Under the pieces are notes generated by a model, which saw only the letters and a program-made list of their open reading frames with translations, was not told the DNA's origin and searched no databases. From an uncultured Paracoccaceae bacterium (GTDB lineage Bacteria > Pseudomonadota > Alphaproteobacteria > Rhodobacterales > Rhodobacteraceae): DNA of 64,000 nucleotides. The translations under genes and the position numbers were made by a program. The stretch covers positions 1 through 64,000 of the forward strand of contig CANMQO010000006.1 in the NCBI GenBank assembly GCA_947500055.1, written 5' to 3'. This document shows positions 35,960 to 45,634 of this stretch, in pieces. Every line of letters begins with the position of its first letter. The first letter of the stretch is position 1.

Positions 35960-37861
35960 TCAGGCTTCGTCTTCCGCTTTTGCCATTTCCCACGGGATAG
36001 TGAAAGCACCAAGGGCTGCTGTTATCTCATCCTTGCCCGTGGCCTCCTTGGTTGCAATCTGGGCAACAAGGCCACGCTTTTTATCTTCAACGACCGATTG
36101 AACTTCGGCGCCAATATCCGACAAGGCTCCGTTATACACCCTGCTGATTGCGCGTTTCCGCAGATCGGGTTTGAAGATTTTTCCAACAGCCGTCTTTGGC
36201 AATTCGTCAAGAATTTCCAGATGCTTGGGATGTGCGGCACGTTCGTGAATGTGATCTTTTGCAAAACTCAGCAACTCTTCGACAGACACGCTGGCACCGT
36301 CCACAAGTTCGACAAATGCACAAGGCACCTCGCCGGCGTGTTTGTCGGGCTGTCCGATCGCCCCGGCAAAGGCAACCGCCTCGTGACCGGCAAGCGCCTC
36401 TTCAATCTCGGCGGGGTCGATGTTGTGGCCACCGCGAATGATCAGATCCTTGGCGCGACCGGTAATCCAAAGGTACCCATCCGTGTCCTTGCGTCCCAGA
36501 TCGCCGGTGCGCAGATATTGCGCATCCGAAATCGTACCGGGGTAAAACAGCCCATCGTTCTTTTCAGCCTCGGTATAGGTCTTGCCGCCATAAACGCCGG
36601 GGTTGGAAATGCAAATCTCACCAATCTCATCAACGCCGACCTCTTCGCCGGTTGCCACAGACATGATCCGAACGTCGGTGTAAGGGAATGGCAGACCGAT
36701 TGAGCCAACACGCTTTTCACCTTCAGGCGGGTTAATTGACACAAGGCAGGTGGCCTCTGTCAGGCCATAACCTTCGCAAATCGTTACACCCGCCGCCGCT
36801 TCGAACCGCTTGTATAGCTCAAGCGGCAATGGGGCGGAGCCGCAAAATGCCAGTTGCAGGGTCGAAATATCGGCATCGACCTTGCGCTGCATCAAGGCCG
36901 ACATGGCAGTCGGCACTGTGATCATGAAGGTCACTTTGTGTTTTTCGACCAACTTCCAGAAATTGTCGAATACACCCTCTCCGCGGTAGCCTTGTGGGGT
37001 CGGGAAAACCACTTCAGCCCCGGACCCAAGCGAAGCACCAAGGCTGACGATGGTGGCAAAGACGTGGAACAGCGGCAGCGGGCAAATCTGCACATCGGTT
37101 TCGGTAAACAACAAGCGACTGCCCAGCCAGGCGTTGTACACGATACCGGAATAGCGATGTTGCACCACTTTGGGCATGCCGGTTGTACCACCAGTATGGA
37201 AGTAGGTGGCAACACGGTCGTTTTTGCTGTCTGCGAAACTCAGTTCGGTTGGTTGCTTGGCCATCTCCACGTTGAAATCCAGAACCTTGGCATCATGATT
37301 GGTCGGGTTCTTGGGTCGGATCAACGGGACAATCAGACGCTTGAGGCCGGTCAGATACCGGTGCAGATCAACCTCAAGAATCGTTTTCACATTCGGGGCA
37401 AAGCGGACAGCCTCCGCAGCCTTCTGGGCCAGATCCGATTTCGGGAAAGCCCGCATCGTGACCAGCACCTTGGCATTTGTTTCCCGCAGGATAGAGGCGA
37501 TCTGTTCGGCTTCCAACAAGGGGTTAATCGGATTGACAATCCCCGCCACCTGACCGCCAAGATAGGTCAGGACAGTTTCCGTCGCATTGGGCAGCAGAAA
37601 CGCCACAACATCGTTTTCACCAACACCAAGTGACCGAAACAGGTTCGCTGCCTGACCGGTCTTATCGCGCAACTCTGACCAACTCAGGGTCTCGCAGGGG
37701 GAATTGGGGTCTGACAACAGCCGAAAGGATACCGCATTGCGCGCACCATGCTTTTTGGCGGTTTCGCTCAATAATGCGTAAGTGGTCTTGGGCAGATCGC
37801 GCGCATCCCAAGGCATTTCATTTTCAATCGCATTACGATCATCGATGTTCGCATAGACCAT
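35960..37861 (-). CDS. Acyl-CoA synthetase (AMP-forming)
   Basis: 633 residues, ANL adenylating enzyme: P-loop-like YFHTGGTTGMPK, GYGLTEATC, LRTGDLGRKDTDGYLWITGRAKDLI and catalytic Lys in LPKTAVGKIFKPDLR. It activates a carboxylic acid to its CoA ester. ATG 37861 has GGGGAGGAGG upstream. Pairing with a beta-hydroxyacid dehydrogenase suggests catabolism of a short or branched acid; the substrate is not identified. Confidence 0.92.
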   Translation of the reverse strand: MVYANIDDRNAIENEMPWDARDLPKTTYALLSETAKKHGARNAVSFRLLSDPNSPCETLSWSELRDKTGQAANLFRSLGVGENDVVAFLLPNATETVLTYLGGQVAGIVNPINPLLEAEQIASILRETNAKVLVTMRAFPKSDLAQKAAEAVRFAPNVKTILEVDLHRYLTGLKRLIVPLIRPKNPTNHDAKVLDFNVEMAKQPTELSFADSKNDRVATYFHTGGTTGMPKVVQHRYSGIVYNAWLGSRLLFTETDVQICPLPLFHVFATIVSLGASLGSGAEVVFPTPQGYRGEGVFDNFWKLVEKHKVTFMITVPTAMSALMQRKVDADISTLQLAFCGSAPLPLELYKRFEAAAGVTICEGYGLTEATCLVSINPPEGEKRVGSIGLPFPYTDVRIMSVATGEEVGVDEIGEICISNPGVYGGKTYTEAEKNDGLFYPGTISDAQYLRTGDLGRKDTDGYLWITGRAKDLIIRGGHNIDPAEIEEALAGHEAVAFAGAIGQPDKHAGEVPCAFVELVDGASVSVEELLSFAKDHIHERAAHPKHLEILDELPKTAVGKIFKPDLRKRAISRVYNGALSDIGAEVQSVVEDKKRGLVAQIATKEATGKDEITAALGAFTIPWEMAKAEDEA

Positions 37862-37977
37862 ATTGGCCTCCTCCCCTGTTGTTTCCTCCGCCGATGTTAT
37901 CACCGGCAGTTGGCCCCCAGGTCTCAGCGTGGGCAAAACAGTGCGAATGCGCAAGTATGACGCAGCGAAAATCTTTA

Positions 37978-39768
37978 TTATTCTGCGGCAACGCCCGCGG
38001 TAAACTGCAGGCGGGCAAGGCGGGCATAAAGCCCGTCCTGGGCAACAAGGCTATCATGCGTGCCCTGGGCCACGATCTTGCCTGCATCAAAGACAATTAT
38101 GCGATCAGCCTTTTTGACGGTGGCCAATCGATGCGCCACGATCAATGTGGTCCGATTCCTGGCCAACGCCTCTACCGCCTTTTGAACGGCACTTTCGCTT
38201 TCGGCGTCCAGCGCACTTGTCGCCTCGTCCAGCAGCAGGATCGGGGCATCACGCAAGATCGCTCGGGCAATGGCGATGCGCTGTTTCTGACCGCCGGACA
38301 ACATCACACCGCGTTCGCCAACATAGCTTTCGTAACCATCCGGCAATGCCATCAGGAAATCATGGGCTGCGGCGGCCTTTGCCGCCTCCTCCACTTCGGC
38401 ATCGGTCGCGTTGGGCCGTCCAAACCGGATATTCTCGCACGCGGTATCCGCAAAAATGACCGGATCCTGCGGGACCAACGCGATTTGCTGACGGAAATCC
38501 GTTCTGTCAAAGTGGCGAATATCGGTGCCATCAAGTCTGATCACGCCGCTTTGCGGATCATAGAACCGCAAAACCGTCTGAATGATCGTCGTCTTGCCCG
38601 CCCCGGATGGGCCAACCAGGGCAACCGTCTCACCTGGTGCAATCTCAAGACTGACATCATCCAGCGCCGAAATACTGGGTCGTGAAGGGTAGCTGAAACT
38701 GACGTGATCAAACGTGATCCGACCGCTAAGTGTCGGAACATCGTCAGGCTTCGCAGGATCGGCAACCGTGTCCTCGGCCGTCAGCAACTCAACCAGCCGC
38801 TCCGTTGCACCGGCGGCGCGCTGCAATTCGCCCCAAATCTCGGTCAGTGCGGCCAACGCACCCGCCACCATGATCGTATAAATCATGAACTGGACTAATT
38901 CGCCCTCGGTAATCGTGCCGGACTGCACGTCATTGGCACCCATCCACAGGAAGCCGACAATTGCCGAAAAGGCCATGAAAATCACGATCGCGGTCAGAAC
39001 CGCGCGGGTCACGATCCGCTTATGCGCGGCCACGAAGCTCTTTTCAGTCACAGCGCCAAATTTCATACGGCTGAGGCTTTCATGCGAAAACGCCTGCACG
39101 GTCTGGGCCGACAGCAACTGCTCGGAGGCATCACCGCTCGATTCTGCTATAAGGTCCTGATTTTCCTTCGAAAGACTACGCACGCGGCGGCCCAGCAGGA
39201 TGATCGGCAAAACAATCACCGGGATCGGCCACAGAACAAGCAAGGACATCTTGATCGACGTGAACAGCATCAGTGAAATGCCCCCCACAAAGATCAACAC
39301 ATTGCGCAGGGCCACAGAGACAGAACTCCCGATGACCGACAGGATCAACGTGGTATCCGTGGTAATTCGGCTAAGCACTTCTCCGGTCATGATCTTTTCA
39401 AAGAACGCCGGGCTCATCGCGATCATGCGCCCAAACACAGCCTTGCGAATATCAGCGACCACCCGTTCCCCCAAACGGGTGACAAGGTAATAACGCATCG
39501 CTGTGCCCACGGCCAAAAGAGCGGCGATACCGATGGCCGCAAGAAAATAGCTTTGCAGGATCTGGCCTTCGTCAACGTCGAAATTGTCGATGACACGACG
39601 TACTGCCAAAGGCAGTACAAGCGAAACACAGGCCGTCAGGATCAACGCACCAAGGGCCGCAAACATGATCAGCTTGTAGGGATAGACAAAAGGCCACAAC
39701 GCCTTCAATGCACCAATCTGTTTTGACGATGCGCGTTCTTCCTGCGCGGATTTTGGGGATGCGGCCAT
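37978..39768 (-). CDS. ABC exporter, fused permease and ATPase (MsbA/ABCB-like)
   Basis: About 596 residues: six membrane segments (20-320), then an ATPase with GPSGAGKTTIIQ, QQIALVPQDP, LSGGQKQRIAIARAIL, ILLLDEATSALD and the switch His in VAHRLATV. A half-transporter acting as a dimer; lipid, peptide or drug substrates are possible. ATG 39768 is chosen; ATG codons at 39798 and 39810 extend it. Confidence 0.92.
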   Translation of the reverse strand: MAASPKSAQEERASSKQIGALKALWPFVYPYKLIMFAALGALILTACVSLVLPLAVRRVIDNFDVDEGQILQSYFLAAIGIAALLAVGTAMRYYLVTRLGERVVADIRKAVFGRMIAMSPAFFEKIMTGEVLSRITTDTTLILSVIGSSVSVALRNVLIFVGGISLMLFTSIKMSLLVLWPIPVIVLPIILLGRRVRSLSKENQDLIAESSGDASEQLLSAQTVQAFSHESLSRMKFGAVTEKSFVAAHKRIVTRAVLTAIVIFMAFSAIVGFLWMGANDVQSGTITEGELVQFMIYTIMVAGALAALTEIWGELQRAAGATERLVELLTAEDTVADPAKPDDVPTLSGRITFDHVSFSYPSRPSISALDDVSLEIAPGETVALVGPSGAGKTTIIQTVLRFYDPQSGVIRLDGTDIRHFDRTDFRQQIALVPQDPVIFADTACENIRFGRPNATDAEVEEAAKAAAAHDFLMALPDGYESYVGERGVMLSGGQKQRIAIARAILRDAPILLLDEATSALDAESESAVQKAVEALARNRTTLIVAHRLATVKKADRIIVFDAGKIVAQGTHDSLVAQDGLYARLARLQFTAGVAAE

Positions 39769-39867
39769 GTGTGTCTCACTCTTCTTCTGAGACGACATAG
39801 AACCGGGCATCAGGATTCACAAGGCGACCAAATGGTCCTGCGCCGCGCGATTTCAGCAAATCAGGGA

Positions 39868-39941
39868 TGGAGCGGGCGACGGGAATCGAACCCGTATCAT
39901 CAGCTTGGAAGGCTGAGGTCTTACCATTACACAACGCCCGC
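39868..39941 (-). tRNA. tRNA-Gly (anticodon TCC)
   Basis: Minus-strand cloverleaf of 74 bases. Acceptor GCGGGCG pairs with CGCCCGC, discriminator T and encoded CCA, anticodon stem TCAGC/GCTGA with loop CTTCCAA (anticodon TCC), and T loop GGTTCGATTCC. Confidence 0.96.
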
Positions 39942-40062
39942 GTCGATGAACCGGTAGGTATTTGACCTTTCTGGCAAGGTCAAGACGCACAAGCCCAAGA
40001 TGCGGTCATTGCGCAGAAGATTGAATGCCCGCTTGGGCGAGGCGGCATGATCCCCTGACAAT

Positions 40063-40084
40063 GTACACAAGAATTCTTGTGTAC
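40063..40084. promoter_or_regulatory. Perfect 22-bp palindrome, probable operator
   Basis: Each half is GTACACAAGAA, meeting at a central GAATTC, with no mismatch. It ends 27 bases before the ATG of the glutamine amidotransferase gene, within the promoter or leader region. No T tract follows, so it is not a terminator. The shape fits a dimeric repressor site (GntR- or LacI-type, for example), but the regulator is not identified. Confidence 0.6.
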
Positions 40085-40111
40085 TGCCCCCGCCACGGGT
40101 AACGAGCCTGC

Positions 40112-40846
40112 ATGAAACCGTTTTTGATCCTGCAACTGCGCCCGGAAACAGACGCATCAGATGATGAATACCGATCCATTCTGGGCAAATGCGACCTGAG
40201 CGCTGACCGGACCCACCGTATCCGCGTGGATCAAGAGGACATTCCGACAACATTGGATGTCACCGACTACAGCGGTGTGATCGTGGGTGGTGGCCCGGGC
40301 TGTGTCAGCGATCCTGCAGACCAGAAAGACCCGCAAGAGGCACGGATCGAGAAACAGATACTGGCATTGATGCCGCAAATCACCGAACGGGATCACCCGT
40401 TCATGGGATGTTGTTACGGCCTTGGCATTCTGGCGAAGCACCTTGGTGGTGAGGTCAGCAAGGCACGCTATGGCGAACCCGTCGGACCATCGGTTTGTCA
40501 GATGACCGCGGATGGGGCCGATGATCCGTTGCTGGCCGGGTTGGACACAGAATTCGAAGTCTTCGTCGGCCATAAGGAAGCGGTGCAAGGCCTCCCGCCG
40601 GGCACAGTACATCTGCTACATTCCGCCCCCTGCCCGGTTCAGATGATCCGCCATGGGAAAAATGTCTACGCCACGCAGTTTCACCCTGAAGCGGATGCCA
40701 GCGATTTCGAACGCCGCATCCGCGTCTATCGCAATCACGGCTATTTTCCACCCGATGATGCGGAACGCTTGATCGGCATCTGCCACAATGCCAACGTCAC
40801 CGTCCCGGGCGAGATTATGCGGCGTTTTGCAGCGCGCTATGGATAA
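40112..40846 (+). CDS. Class I glutamine amidotransferase-like protein
   Basis: 244 residues. The oxyanion segment GVIVGGGPG, nucleophile Cys in PFMGCCYGLGILAKHLGG and the His-Glu pair in YATQFHPEADAS are intact, so it should release ammonia from glutamine. It resembles the GuaA glutaminase domain but stands alone. Partner synthetase not nearby; some family members hydrolyse gamma-glutamyl compounds instead. ATG 40112. Confidence 0.85.
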   Translation: MKPFLILQLRPETDASDDEYRSILGKCDLSADRTHRIRVDQEDIPTTLDVTDYSGVIVGGGPGCVSDPADQKDPQEARIEKQILALMPQITERDHPFMGCCYGLGILAKHLGGEVSKARYGEPVGPSVCQMTADGADDPLLAGLDTEFEVFVGHKEAVQGLPPGTVHLLHSAPCPVQMIRHGKNVYATQFHPEADASDFERRIRVYRNHGYFPPDDAERLIGICHNANVTVPGEIMRRFAARYG

Positions 40847-40859
40847 TGGAAGGTGGCAA

Positions 40860-41735
40860 TCATTCCTTTAACAAAAGCAACAGCGCCACAACCGTCAGCC
40901 CAAGTCCTGCCAGCACCAGCAATGGCGGGGCAGTCCCGCCCAACGCGATCCCCCAGACCATGACCCATGATGGTGTCAGATAAGTATATGCCATGACCTT
41001 GGAACTTGGCAGGCGGAGCGTTGCAAACAGCAAAAGGATGAAGGTTGCCGCTGTTGCGAAGATCGCTGTGTAAAAGATCGTGATCCAGACAATGGCGGGC
41101 AATGTCGTCCAATCCGTCGCCCGCAGGTCACCCCACCCGAACGCTGTCAGCATCATGGCGCCTGCCAGCAATGTGCCGAATGCGAACACAAGCGCAGGCT
41201 CACCGCGGTTCAGCTTGCGCACCATCGGTGTATAGACCGCGTGGGCAACGCACCCCCAGAAATAGATGAACTCACCCCGCCCAACCTCGAACCGCAGAAC
41301 CGCCTGAAGGTCAGCCCGAAAGATCACCCAAAGCGCACCCGCCGCGCCGATCGCCAGCGCCACAGCAATGCGCCGGGTCAGCAATTGACCCAAAAGCAAC
41401 CAGCCAAAGGCGGCCGAAATAACCGGCGTAAGCGTAAATACTGCGGCGGCGCTGACCGGCGGGGCGGTTTTCAAACCTTCGAACATCAGGACAAAATAAG
41501 TGGTGAACAACCCGGCCAGCACGATGTAGCGCCATGGCGCCCTTGTCGCATCGCGCGCGATGCCCGATGTAAACAGCACCGCAACGCCAATTACGATAAC
41601 AGCAACCCAGAACCGCACGGCATTCAGCGCCGTTGGGGTAATTTCGTTGGCTGCCAATCCGCCCAGCGCGAAAGAACCAGCAACCAGCAAAGAGAAAAAG
41701 AGCATCGCAAGATGCCCGGCCTGCGCAGGCGTCAC
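40860..41735 (-). CDS. EamA/DMT-family transporter
   Basis: About 291 residues, ten membrane segments, two EamA repeats. Start GTG 41735 overlaps the LysR gene stop (GTGA); ATG 41705 is an alternative nearer the first membrane segment. Likely a LysR-controlled exporter pair. Substrate unknown. Confidence 0.85.
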   Translation of the reverse strand: MTPAQAGHLAMLFFSLLVAGSFALGGLAANEITPTALNAVRFWVAVIVIGVAVLFTSGIARDATRAPWRYIVLAGLFTTYFVLMFEGLKTAPPVSAAAVFTLTPVISAAFGWLLLGQLLTRRIAVALAIGAAGALWVIFRADLQAVLRFEVGRGEFIYFWGCVAHAVYTPMVRKLNRGEPALVFAFGTLLAGAMMLTAFGWGDLRATDWTTLPAIVWITIFYTAIFATAATFILLLFATLRLPSSKVMAYTYLTPSWVMVWGIALGGTAPPLLVLAGLGLTVVALLLLLKE

Positions 41736-42631
41736 GAAGAGGCCACGGTCTTGAAATGCGCCTTGATGAACTTCAGAAAGGCCTGCACCTTTGTTGTCCG
41801 GTGCAAATCGACATGGGTCACCAGCCATAGCGGCGCTGTCCAGCTATCCTCGCTTGGTATGACTTCGATCAGGTCAGGATGGTGATCCAGCAACTGACTG
41901 CTGACAAAACCCAGACCTGCCCCAGCCAGAATTGCATCCAGCATGTTGCGATTATCAGTTGCGCGATAGGTAAACCGCTCCTCCGGGACGCGTTCGCGCA
42001 GCCAGATACCAAAAGGCGCACGCGACTTTTCATTGTCAAACACAACGAAATTGTGGTTCGGCAGGTCATCAACATCCTTTGGCAATCCGCGCCGCGCGAC
42101 ATAGGCCTCGGATGCGACAAGTGACAAACGCTGCGACATGAATGGCTGCACAACATTGTCCGGTTCTTCGGGCATCGACCCGGCCCGGATCGCAACATGC
42201 GCCTCGCCATATTCAAGCCGGAACACCCGATCACCTGTGCGATAGCGAATGCGCACCTCTGGATGCTCGGCCTGAAAGGCAACCATGGCCGGTGTCAGCA
42301 TGGCCGACAGCATATCCAGCGAGGTGATCACCAGATCGCCCGAAACACCCTCTCCCTGTCCTTTGATCCGGCCTGCCAGTTGGGTAAACTGATCATCGGT
42401 TGCCTGCGCCACCTGCAGCAGATCCTGGCCAGCTTCGGTCGCCGTATATCCCCGCGCATGGCGTTGGAACAGCTTGACCCCCAGCCGGCCTTCCAGCGCG
42501 TCGATATGCCGGATCACAGTGGCATGATGCACCCCAAGCGCATCCGCTGCCCCGCTGACGGTGCCCTTGCGCGCAACCTGAAAGGCCGTTCGAATTTCGT
42601 CCCAGTTATCCAATTTCCCGACCCTGTGCAT
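41732..42631 (-). CDS. LysR-family transcriptional regulator
   Basis: 299 residues. The winged helix-turn-helix at 10-65 (TAFQVARKGTVSGAADALGV, HHATVIRHIDALEGRLGVKLF) is followed by a LysR effector domain. ATG 42631 matches the family start. It is followed by the DMT transporter gene with a stop-start overlap, so the two probably form one unit. Confidence 0.9.
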   Translation of the reverse strand: MHRVGKLDNWDEIRTAFQVARKGTVSGAADALGVHHATVIRHIDALEGRLGVKLFQRHARGYTATEAGQDLLQVAQATDDQFTQLAGRIKGQGEGVSGDLVITSLDMLSAMLTPAMVAFQAEHPEVRIRYRTGDRVFRLEYGEAHVAIRAGSMPEEPDNVVQPFMSQRLSLVASEAYVARRGLPKDVDDLPNHNFVVFDNEKSRAPFGIWLRERVPEERFTYRATDNRNMLDAILAGAGLGFVSSQLLDHHPDLIEVIPSEDSWTAPLWLVTHVDLHRTTKVQAFLKFIKAHFKTVASS

Positions 42632-42809
42632 TGATGAACGTTGCGTGCAAATTTCCAGCTTATTGTTCAGGAATGCAAGGATGGATGTCGTCCTATATGC
42701 TATCGTCGGCGAACAACGGCGCGCGGTTGATCCGCACCCGCCTTCTCCGCTGCGCCACAAAACTCATGTTGGGTTGATCCATCAAACGTCTGCCCCTACT
42801 TCTGAAGCC

Positions 42810-43310
42810 ATGAAAATTGTCCGCAATACACCTGAACAACTGATCCTGCGCTCTGTTCCATGGATCATGGCATTGGTGTTTTCCTTTTTTATTCTGGTGA
42901 TGATCGGGTTCGGGCTGAAGGCCCTGATGGCGGGCAACGGTATGGACGCTTTCTGGGGCCTCCTGGGCGTTCCCGCCTTTCTGGGTATCTTTCTTGTCGC
43001 CTTCATCCGGCGGGATGAGGTCATTCTGGACCGGAGCCGCAATCTGGTTGAGCTGCGCCATTCGACCTTTCTGGGCCGGACACGTGTGCAACACGCGTTC
43101 AACCATCTTGAACGCGCAATCGTACAGTCCCATTCCGGCAGCAAAGGCGGCACGACCTATCGGGTTGCATTGGTGCTGGGTGGCGGGATGGATGCCGGGA
43201 CACATCCCGTGACACCGGTTTATTCCAGTGGAAATGGCGCAAAGCGGGCGGTCGAGACGATCAATGACTGGCTTTCAGCGGATATTGACTCGTCACGCGC
43301 ACAGGCGTAA
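42810..43310 (+). CDS. Small membrane protein, unknown
   Basis: 166 residues. Two hydrophobic segments near the N-terminus (MALVFSFFILVMIGFGL and FWGLLGVPAFLGIFLVAF) precede a cytoplasmic-looking beta-rich domain (DEVILDRSRNLVELRHSTFLGR). The layout recalls short PH-like membrane proteins, but no family is certain. The upstream in-frame extension is not credible. Confidence 0.6.
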   Translation: MKIVRNTPEQLILRSVPWIMALVFSFFILVMIGFGLKALMAGNGMDAFWGLLGVPAFLGIFLVAFIRRDEVILDRSRNLVELRHSTFLGRTRVQHAFNHLERAIVQSHSGSKGGTTYRVALVLGGGMDAGTHPVTPVYSSGNGAKRAVETINDWLSADIDSSRAQA

Positions 43311-43465
43311 ACGCTCCCCAAACCCGGATAGCATCGGCTTTCCGGTCCCCGACAATCAGGGGATCGCCCTCCGTCAGCGCGTCGCGCCCACGGGGGCGCT
43401 ACTGCTTTTCGCAGGGCGTTCTTATATACGTCCTGCAACCGAAACGTTCGAAGGGGCCTTGGCCG

Positions 43466-44956
43466 ATGTTTGAAAATCTATCCGAACGCCTGTCTGGTGT
43501 ATTCGACAAGCTGACCAAACAAGGTGCGCTGTCGGAGGATGATGTTAAAACCGCCCTGCGCGAAGTGCGTGTGGCCCTGCTGGAGGCGGATGTCTCTCTG
43601 CCTGTCGCCCGCGATTTCGTGAAGGCCGTGCAGGACAAGGCGACCGGGCAAGCAGTCACCAAATCAATCACCCCCGGCCAGCAGGTTGTGAAAATCGTCC
43701 ATGACGAGTTGCAACATGTGCTGACCGGCGATGATGACCCCGGCGCGCTGAAAATTGACAACCCACCCGCCCCGATCCTGATGGTCGGCCTGCAAGGGTC
43801 GGGTAAGACAACCACGACCGCAAAGCTGGCCAAGCGGCTGAAAGATCGCGAAGGCAAGCGGGTATTGATGGCCTCACTCGACACCAACCGGCCAGCCGCG
43901 ATGGAACAATTGGCGATTTTGGGCGGTCAGATTGGGGTGGATACGCTGCCGATTGTGCCCGGTGAAACGCCGGTGCAGATCGCCAAGCGGGCCAAGACGC
44001 AGGCCTCCCTTGGTGGCTATGATGTTTACATGCTCGATACCGCCGGGCGTCTGCATATTGATCAGGAGTTGATCGCACAGGCCGCCGAAGTCCGCGACGT
44101 CGCCAACCCGCGGGAAACCCTGCTGGTGGTTGACGGGCTGACCGGTCAGGACGCGGTGAATGTCGCGCAGGAATTCGACGACAAGATCGGGGTAACCGGC
44201 GTTGTGCTGACCCGAATGGATGGCGACGGGCGCGGCGGTGCGGCGCTGTCGATGCGGGCCATCACCGGCAAGCCGATCCGGTTTGTGGGCTTGGGCGAAA
44301 AGATGGATGCGATTGAAACCTTCGAGCCGGACCGGATCGCGGGCCGTATCCTTGGCATGGGCGATATCGTGGCCCTTGTCGAAAAAGCGCAGCAAACGAT
44401 CGAGGCCGAACAGGCCGAGCGCATGATGAAACGGTTCCAGAAGGGCCGGTTCAATATGAACGATCTGAAAATGCAGCTTGAACAGATGATGAAGATGGGT
44501 GGCATGGAAGGGATGATGGGCATGATGCCCGGGGCCGCGAAGATGGCCAAGCAGATGGATCAGGCGGGGTTTGACGACTCGATCCTGAAACGCCAGATCG
44601 CTCTGATCAATTCGATGACCAAGAAAGAGCGGGCAAATCCCGATCTGCTGGCGGCCAGCCGCAAGAAGCGGATCGCAAAGGGCGCTGGCCTCGAAGTCTC
44701 CGAACTCAACCGCCTTGTGAAACAACACAAGCAGATGGCCGGGATGATGAAGAAAATGGGCAAGGGCGGCATGCTCAAGCAAGCCATGAAAGGCATGTTC
44801 GGCAAAGGCGGTGGTATGCCCGACATGAACGACCCCGCTGCCATGGAAGAGGCCGCAAAAGCATTGCAAGGCAAAATGCCCGCGGGCATGCCCGGCCTTG
44901 GCGGCGGGGGCATGCAACTGCCCCCCGGCCTCTCTGGCTTCGGAAAGAAGAAATAG
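43466..44956 (+). CDS. ffh: Signal recognition particle protein Ffh
   Basis: 496 residues. N domain, GTPase with GLQGSGKTTTTAKLAKRL, DTNRPAAMEQL, DTAGRLH, TRMDGDGRGGAA and GLGEKMDAIETFEPDRIA, and a Met-rich M domain (about 310-430) plus a Gly/Met-rich tail. It binds signal sequences and SRP RNA, docking on FtsY (12118). It heads the translation block reaching rpmE. Confidence 0.97.
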   Translation: MFENLSERLSGVFDKLTKQGALSEDDVKTALREVRVALLEADVSLPVARDFVKAVQDKATGQAVTKSITPGQQVVKIVHDELQHVLTGDDDPGALKIDNPPAPILMVGLQGSGKTTTTAKLAKRLKDREGKRVLMASLDTNRPAAMEQLAILGGQIGVDTLPIVPGETPVQIAKRAKTQASLGGYDVYMLDTAGRLHIDQELIAQAAEVRDVANPRETLLVVDGLTGQDAVNVAQEFDDKIGVTGVVLTRMDGDGRGGAALSMRAITGKPIRFVGLGEKMDAIETFEPDRIAGRILGMGDIVALVEKAQQTIEAEQAERMMKRFQKGRFNMNDLKMQLEQMMKMGGMEGMMGMMPGAAKMAKQMDQAGFDDSILKRQIALINSMTKKERANPDLLAASRKKRIAKGAGLEVSELNRLVKQHKQMAGMMKKMGKGGMLKQAMKGMFGKGGGMPDMNDPAAMEEAAKALQGKMPAGMPGLGGGGMQLPPGLSGFGKKK

Positions 44957-45085
44957 CACCATGTCATCATTTTGCCAAAAATACTCCCGCCGGAGGCATT
45001 CCCACCCCACCGCAACCACAGCGGCAGAAACGGTGCGCCAATCCAATAATGTCATCGCGCGTCAGTGCGTCCGCTGGATCAGATA
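44957..45085. repeat. Rhodobacterales-type extragenic sequence after ffh
   Basis: The ffh-GNAT gap begins with a GC hairpin element (CTCCCGCCGGAGG with the A-rich lead CCAAAAATA), at about 44975-44997. Similar sequences are often seen after genes in this order. It may act as a terminator for either strand. Recognition is from memory only. Confidence 0.4.
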
Positions 45086-45634
45086 ATGACCCCGGCGCCC
45101 ACCCTCACCACCACGCATCTGGAATTGCGCGGCCCGCAGAAACGGGACCTGGCGGCCTTTACCGCATGGGTCACACGATCTGAACGGATGGAGGCTGTCG
45201 GCGGCAAAGGCACCGAGCGTGATGCATGGCGCGGGTTCATCGCGGGGATCGGCCATTGGAACTGGCATGGGTACGGGTTCTTTACCGTGACCGAGCGTGA
45301 AACAGGTGTGGCGGCGGGCCGGGTTGGCATCATCAACCATATCGAATGGCCACAGCCGGAACTGGCATGGCATATGTTTGACGGATACGAGGGTAAATCC
45401 TACGCATTCGAAGCCGCTTGCGCGGTGCGCGACTGGGCGGGGCGCACGCTGAACCTGGAGCCGCTGATTTCGATGATTGCGCCGGACAATTTCCGTTCCT
45501 TGCGGCTGGCCTCGCGTCTTGGGGCGCTGGAGGATCGGCGCGGCGTCGTTGATGGCGAAAAAGTGATCTTTTTCAGGCACTTGCCCTATGACGATCCAAG
45601 GGCCGCCAGGCAGGCGGCAGAGGTGATCAGATGA
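45086..45634 (+). CDS. GNAT acetyltransferase 1 (RimJ/RimL-like)
   Basis: 182 residues. RimJ/L layout: TTTHLELRGPQKRDLAAF at the start, ETGVAAGRVGIINHI, the acetyl-CoA helix region ELAWHMFDGYEGKSYAFEAACAV and NFRSLRLASRLGA. ATG 45086. Its stop overlaps the next GNAT start. Target could be a ribosomal protein N-terminus or small molecule. Confidence 0.85.
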   Translation: MTPAPTLTTTHLELRGPQKRDLAAFTAWVTRSERMEAVGGKGTERDAWRGFIAGIGHWNWHGYGFFTVTERETGVAAGRVGIINHIEWPQPELAWHMFDGYEGKSYAFEAACAVRDWAGRTLNLEPLISMIAPDNFRSLRLASRLGALEDRRGVVDGEKVIFFRHLPYDDPRAARQAAEVIR

